From contig JAFVRI010000163.1 in NCBI GenBank assembly GCA_017504335.1, positions 1 to 14,410 on the forward strand: a DNA stretch of 14,410 nucleotides, written 5' to 3'. The notes beneath the pieces are model-generated. The model had not been told where the DNA came from and did not search any database. It saw nothing but the letters and a program-made list of their open reading frames with translations. This DNA comes from Clostridia bacterium. GTDB taxonomy: Bacteria; Bacillota; Clostridia; Oscillospirales; CAG-272. The translations under genes and the position numbers were made by a program. Below are positions 12,750 to 14,410 of the stretch, in pieces; the first letter of the stretch is position 1, and every line of letters begins with the position of its first letter.

Positions 12750-14410
12750 TTATTGAACGGCGTAGGAGTCCCCGATGCCGATCAGATTCTCGAAGCGCTC
12801 AAAGACGCGGTGGCCGAAATAGTGATTTGCCATATAATGATCGTAATAGGTCTCGATCTCGACCTCATATTTTCCGGTGTCCGCCAGGAATTTCCGATAT
12901 GCCTCCAACGCCTCTACGTCGGCACCCAGACACTTGAGCGCAAAGCATTTTGCAAGGCCCTCGCAATACTCCATATAATAGCGAAGGAGCTTATACGAGA
13001 CGGACTGAACCCGCTTGGGATGGTTTTTGTGGGCATCCAGGAAGGGCTTGGCATCGGCAACGATCCCGGGAACCTTTCGGAAGCCTTCTACCATAGCGGG
13101 ATTGAAATTCTTGCCGTATTTCAGGTCAACATATTTTTTACGGGCAATATATCTGGTATCCATTGCCGCCTCCAGCTTCTCGAAGATGGCAAGAACCTCT
13201 TTCCAATCCTCTCCGTAGGCATGGCTGAAGTAGTCCTCCATCAGCTCCTCATAGGAGAGAGAGGTATCAAACTGGAGCTGTCCGTAGATGTAGAAGGCAA
13301 AGCCGTTGGGCCAGAAGGAGCGCTGAGAGCAGTCGTTGATCAGACCGTTCAGGCCGTTTTTGCGGTAATTGCGGATGTCATCGTAAACCACGCGGGAGAA
13401 GTTCAGCGTACCCGGATCCTGATACTGGTTGACATAGAAATGGTATTCGTACAGCATCGCCTCGACACCGCACTTCTTTTGCCATTCCTGTCCTGCCTTG
13501 ACGTACTGATCGACCTCGGGAAGAAGCTCGATCTTGTTGCGTTCGTAAGGAGGATAGGTGGCACCCGAGGCATCCTCACTTACGGCTTTGGTGTAGTCCC
13601 GAGAGATGGGGGCTACCAACAGCGTAAACCGACGGGGATGATTGATCGTCTCGGTCTGAGGCGGCCAGGAGGTATCCACGTAGCAGATGAACACGATGCG
13701 GGTGTCCATCCCTCTTGCATCCAGCTCCGCATCCAGCTCGTTCATCAGGATCACGTACCAATCCGAGGGAGTCTTCTTCTGACACTCCTCGCATTCACAG
13801 TGGTTATTCCAGCAATCTGCCAGCCAAACGTGCAAAAAGTCCACGTTGGTGTGATTCTTTGCGTAGTTGACGATGTGATTGACCACGATCCGTCTTGCCT
13901 CGGGGTTGGACATACAGAAATTGGTATTGTAGGGATGCAGACCCTTGAACAAGCCCCTCTTGCCATGGCAGAGCGCAAGATACTGCACGGCGTCCTCGGG
14001 GATCGTGGGATCATTTACCGGCTCGATGCCGAAGGGCTCGATCGTCCAGCCGTGACCCATGTCGTGGAACTGGAGACCGCGCTTGGCGATTTCTGCCTCG
14101 CATTGCCGCTTCCACTGCAGTCTGGTCTCGGGGGTTACAGGCTCCGGCTCACGGGTGGGGTTATATTTGTGGTCATAATAATGGCTGTAGTAATCCGGAT
14201 TGGAGAATTCCAGCATATAGACGTTCAGGCCGATCTTGGGGGTGAAGTCGATGGTCTCCATCATGTTGGGCTGGAACTCAGCACCCTCGTTGCACTGTCC
14301 GCGGAATCGGCAGTCTGCCATCTTATGGTATTTGGTGGCAACGATATCCTGCATGGGGATGAATTCGCCGTCAATACCGGGATAGAGCCAGCGGCATCCG
14401 TTTTCCTGCA
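12750..14410 (-). CDS. DUF4838 domain-containing protein (5' end cut by window edge)
   Basis: The frame is open from the right edge (first residues QENGCRWLYPGIDGEFIP) to TAA at 12752-12750, 552 visible residues, so the true start lies outside. The block VWLADCWNNHCECEECQ at about 13830-13779, followed by a S-D-x-Y and a M-N-E-L helix, matches the signature of DUF4838 proteins, which have a TIM-barrel related to alpha-glucuronidase-like hydrolases. The four cysteines there (C-x4-C-x-C-x2-C) could bind a metal or be structural. The C-terminal 200 residues are helical. Family members occur beside glycan-degradation genes in gut bacteria; a glycosidase role is likely but unproven. The upstream W-L-Y-P-G segment is typical of the region after the N-terminal domain, so roughly 150 or more residues may be missing. 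An internal ATG at 14354 is not the start. Confidence 0.82.
   Translation of the reverse strand, partial: QENGCRWLYPGIDGEFIPMQDIVATKYHKMADCRFRGQCNEGAEFQPNMMETIDFTPKIGLNVYMLEFSNPDYYSHYYDHKYNPTREPEPVTPETRLQWKRQCEAEIAKRGLQFHDMGHGWTIEPFGIEPVNDPTIPEDAVQYLALCHGKRGLFKGLHPYNTNFCMSNPEARRIVVNHIVNYAKNHTNVDFLHVWLADCWNNHCECEECQKKTPSDWYVILMNELDAELDARGMDTRIVFICYVDTSWPPQTETINHPRRFTLLVAPISRDYTKAVSEDASGATYPPYERNKIELLPEVDQYVKAGQEWQKKCGVEAMLYEYHFYVNQYQDPGTLNFSRVVYDDIRNYRKNGLNGLINDCSQRSFWPNGFAFYIYGQLQFDTSLSYEELMEDYFSHAYGEDWKEVLAIFEKLEAAMDTRYIARKKYVDLKYGKNFNPAMVEGFRKVPGIVADAKPFLDAHKNHPKRVQSVSYKLLRYYMEYCEGLAKCFALKCLGADVEALEAYRKFLADTGKYEVEIETYYDHYMANHYFGHRVFERFENLIGIGDSYAVQ

Overview
The window looks like a chromosomal accessory region from a Bacillota (Clostridia-type, probably uncultivated gut or rumen) bacterium. 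This is inferred from strong AGGAGG-type ribosome-binding sites, consensus TTGACA/TATAAT promoters (two with an extended TGn -10), compact rho-independent terminators, and a gene content rich in families common in carbohydrate-degrading clostridia. No rRNA, tRNA, CRISPR array, transposase or integrase was seen.

Layout. (A) 1-3558, minus strand: a three-gene operon of an Old-Yellow-Enzyme-type flavin oxidoreductase, a heparinase II/III-like protein and an SDR dehydrogenase. The SDR is cut by the left edge and overlaps the lyase gene by 4 bp. (B) 3559-3678: a divergent control region with two promoters around a nested palindrome. (C) 3679-4437, plus strand: an AraC-type regulator whose reading frame is interrupted by an in-frame TAA between its two HTH motifs. 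(D) 4679-6055, plus: a MATE transporter with its own promoter and terminator. (E) 6284-8374, plus: a large multi-span membrane protein, possibly of GT-C glycosyltransferase type, with its own promoter and a leader hairpin. It is followed by a hairpin-rich tail and a bidirectional terminator. (F) 8576-10557, minus: a P-loop kinase-like gene and a FAD-dependent oxidoreductase in one operon. (G) 10724-12067, minus: a stand-alone GH39-like glycoside hydrolase with consensus promoter and terminator. (H) 12068-12749: gene debris made of an AraC HTH remnant, the first ~24 codons of a second GH39-like gene (both plus), and an unidentified minus-strand coding remnant. (I) 12750-14410, minus: a DUF4838-type protein, cut by the right edge.

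How it may fit together (inference). The lyase-like protein, GH39 enzyme and DUF4838 protein suggest breakdown of uronate-containing or related oligosaccharides. None of the complete enzymes shows a signal peptide, so they probably act on imported oligosaccharides in the cytoplasm. The flavin reductase, SDR and FAD oxidoreductase would process the released sugars or attached groups. The AraC regulator next to operon A is its natural candidate controller, but in this sequence its DNA-binding domain is cut in half. The most unusual parts are the ene-reductase/lyase/SDR cassette with its symmetric operator, the interrupted AraC gene, and the debris with a truncated paralogue beside an intact GH39 gene.
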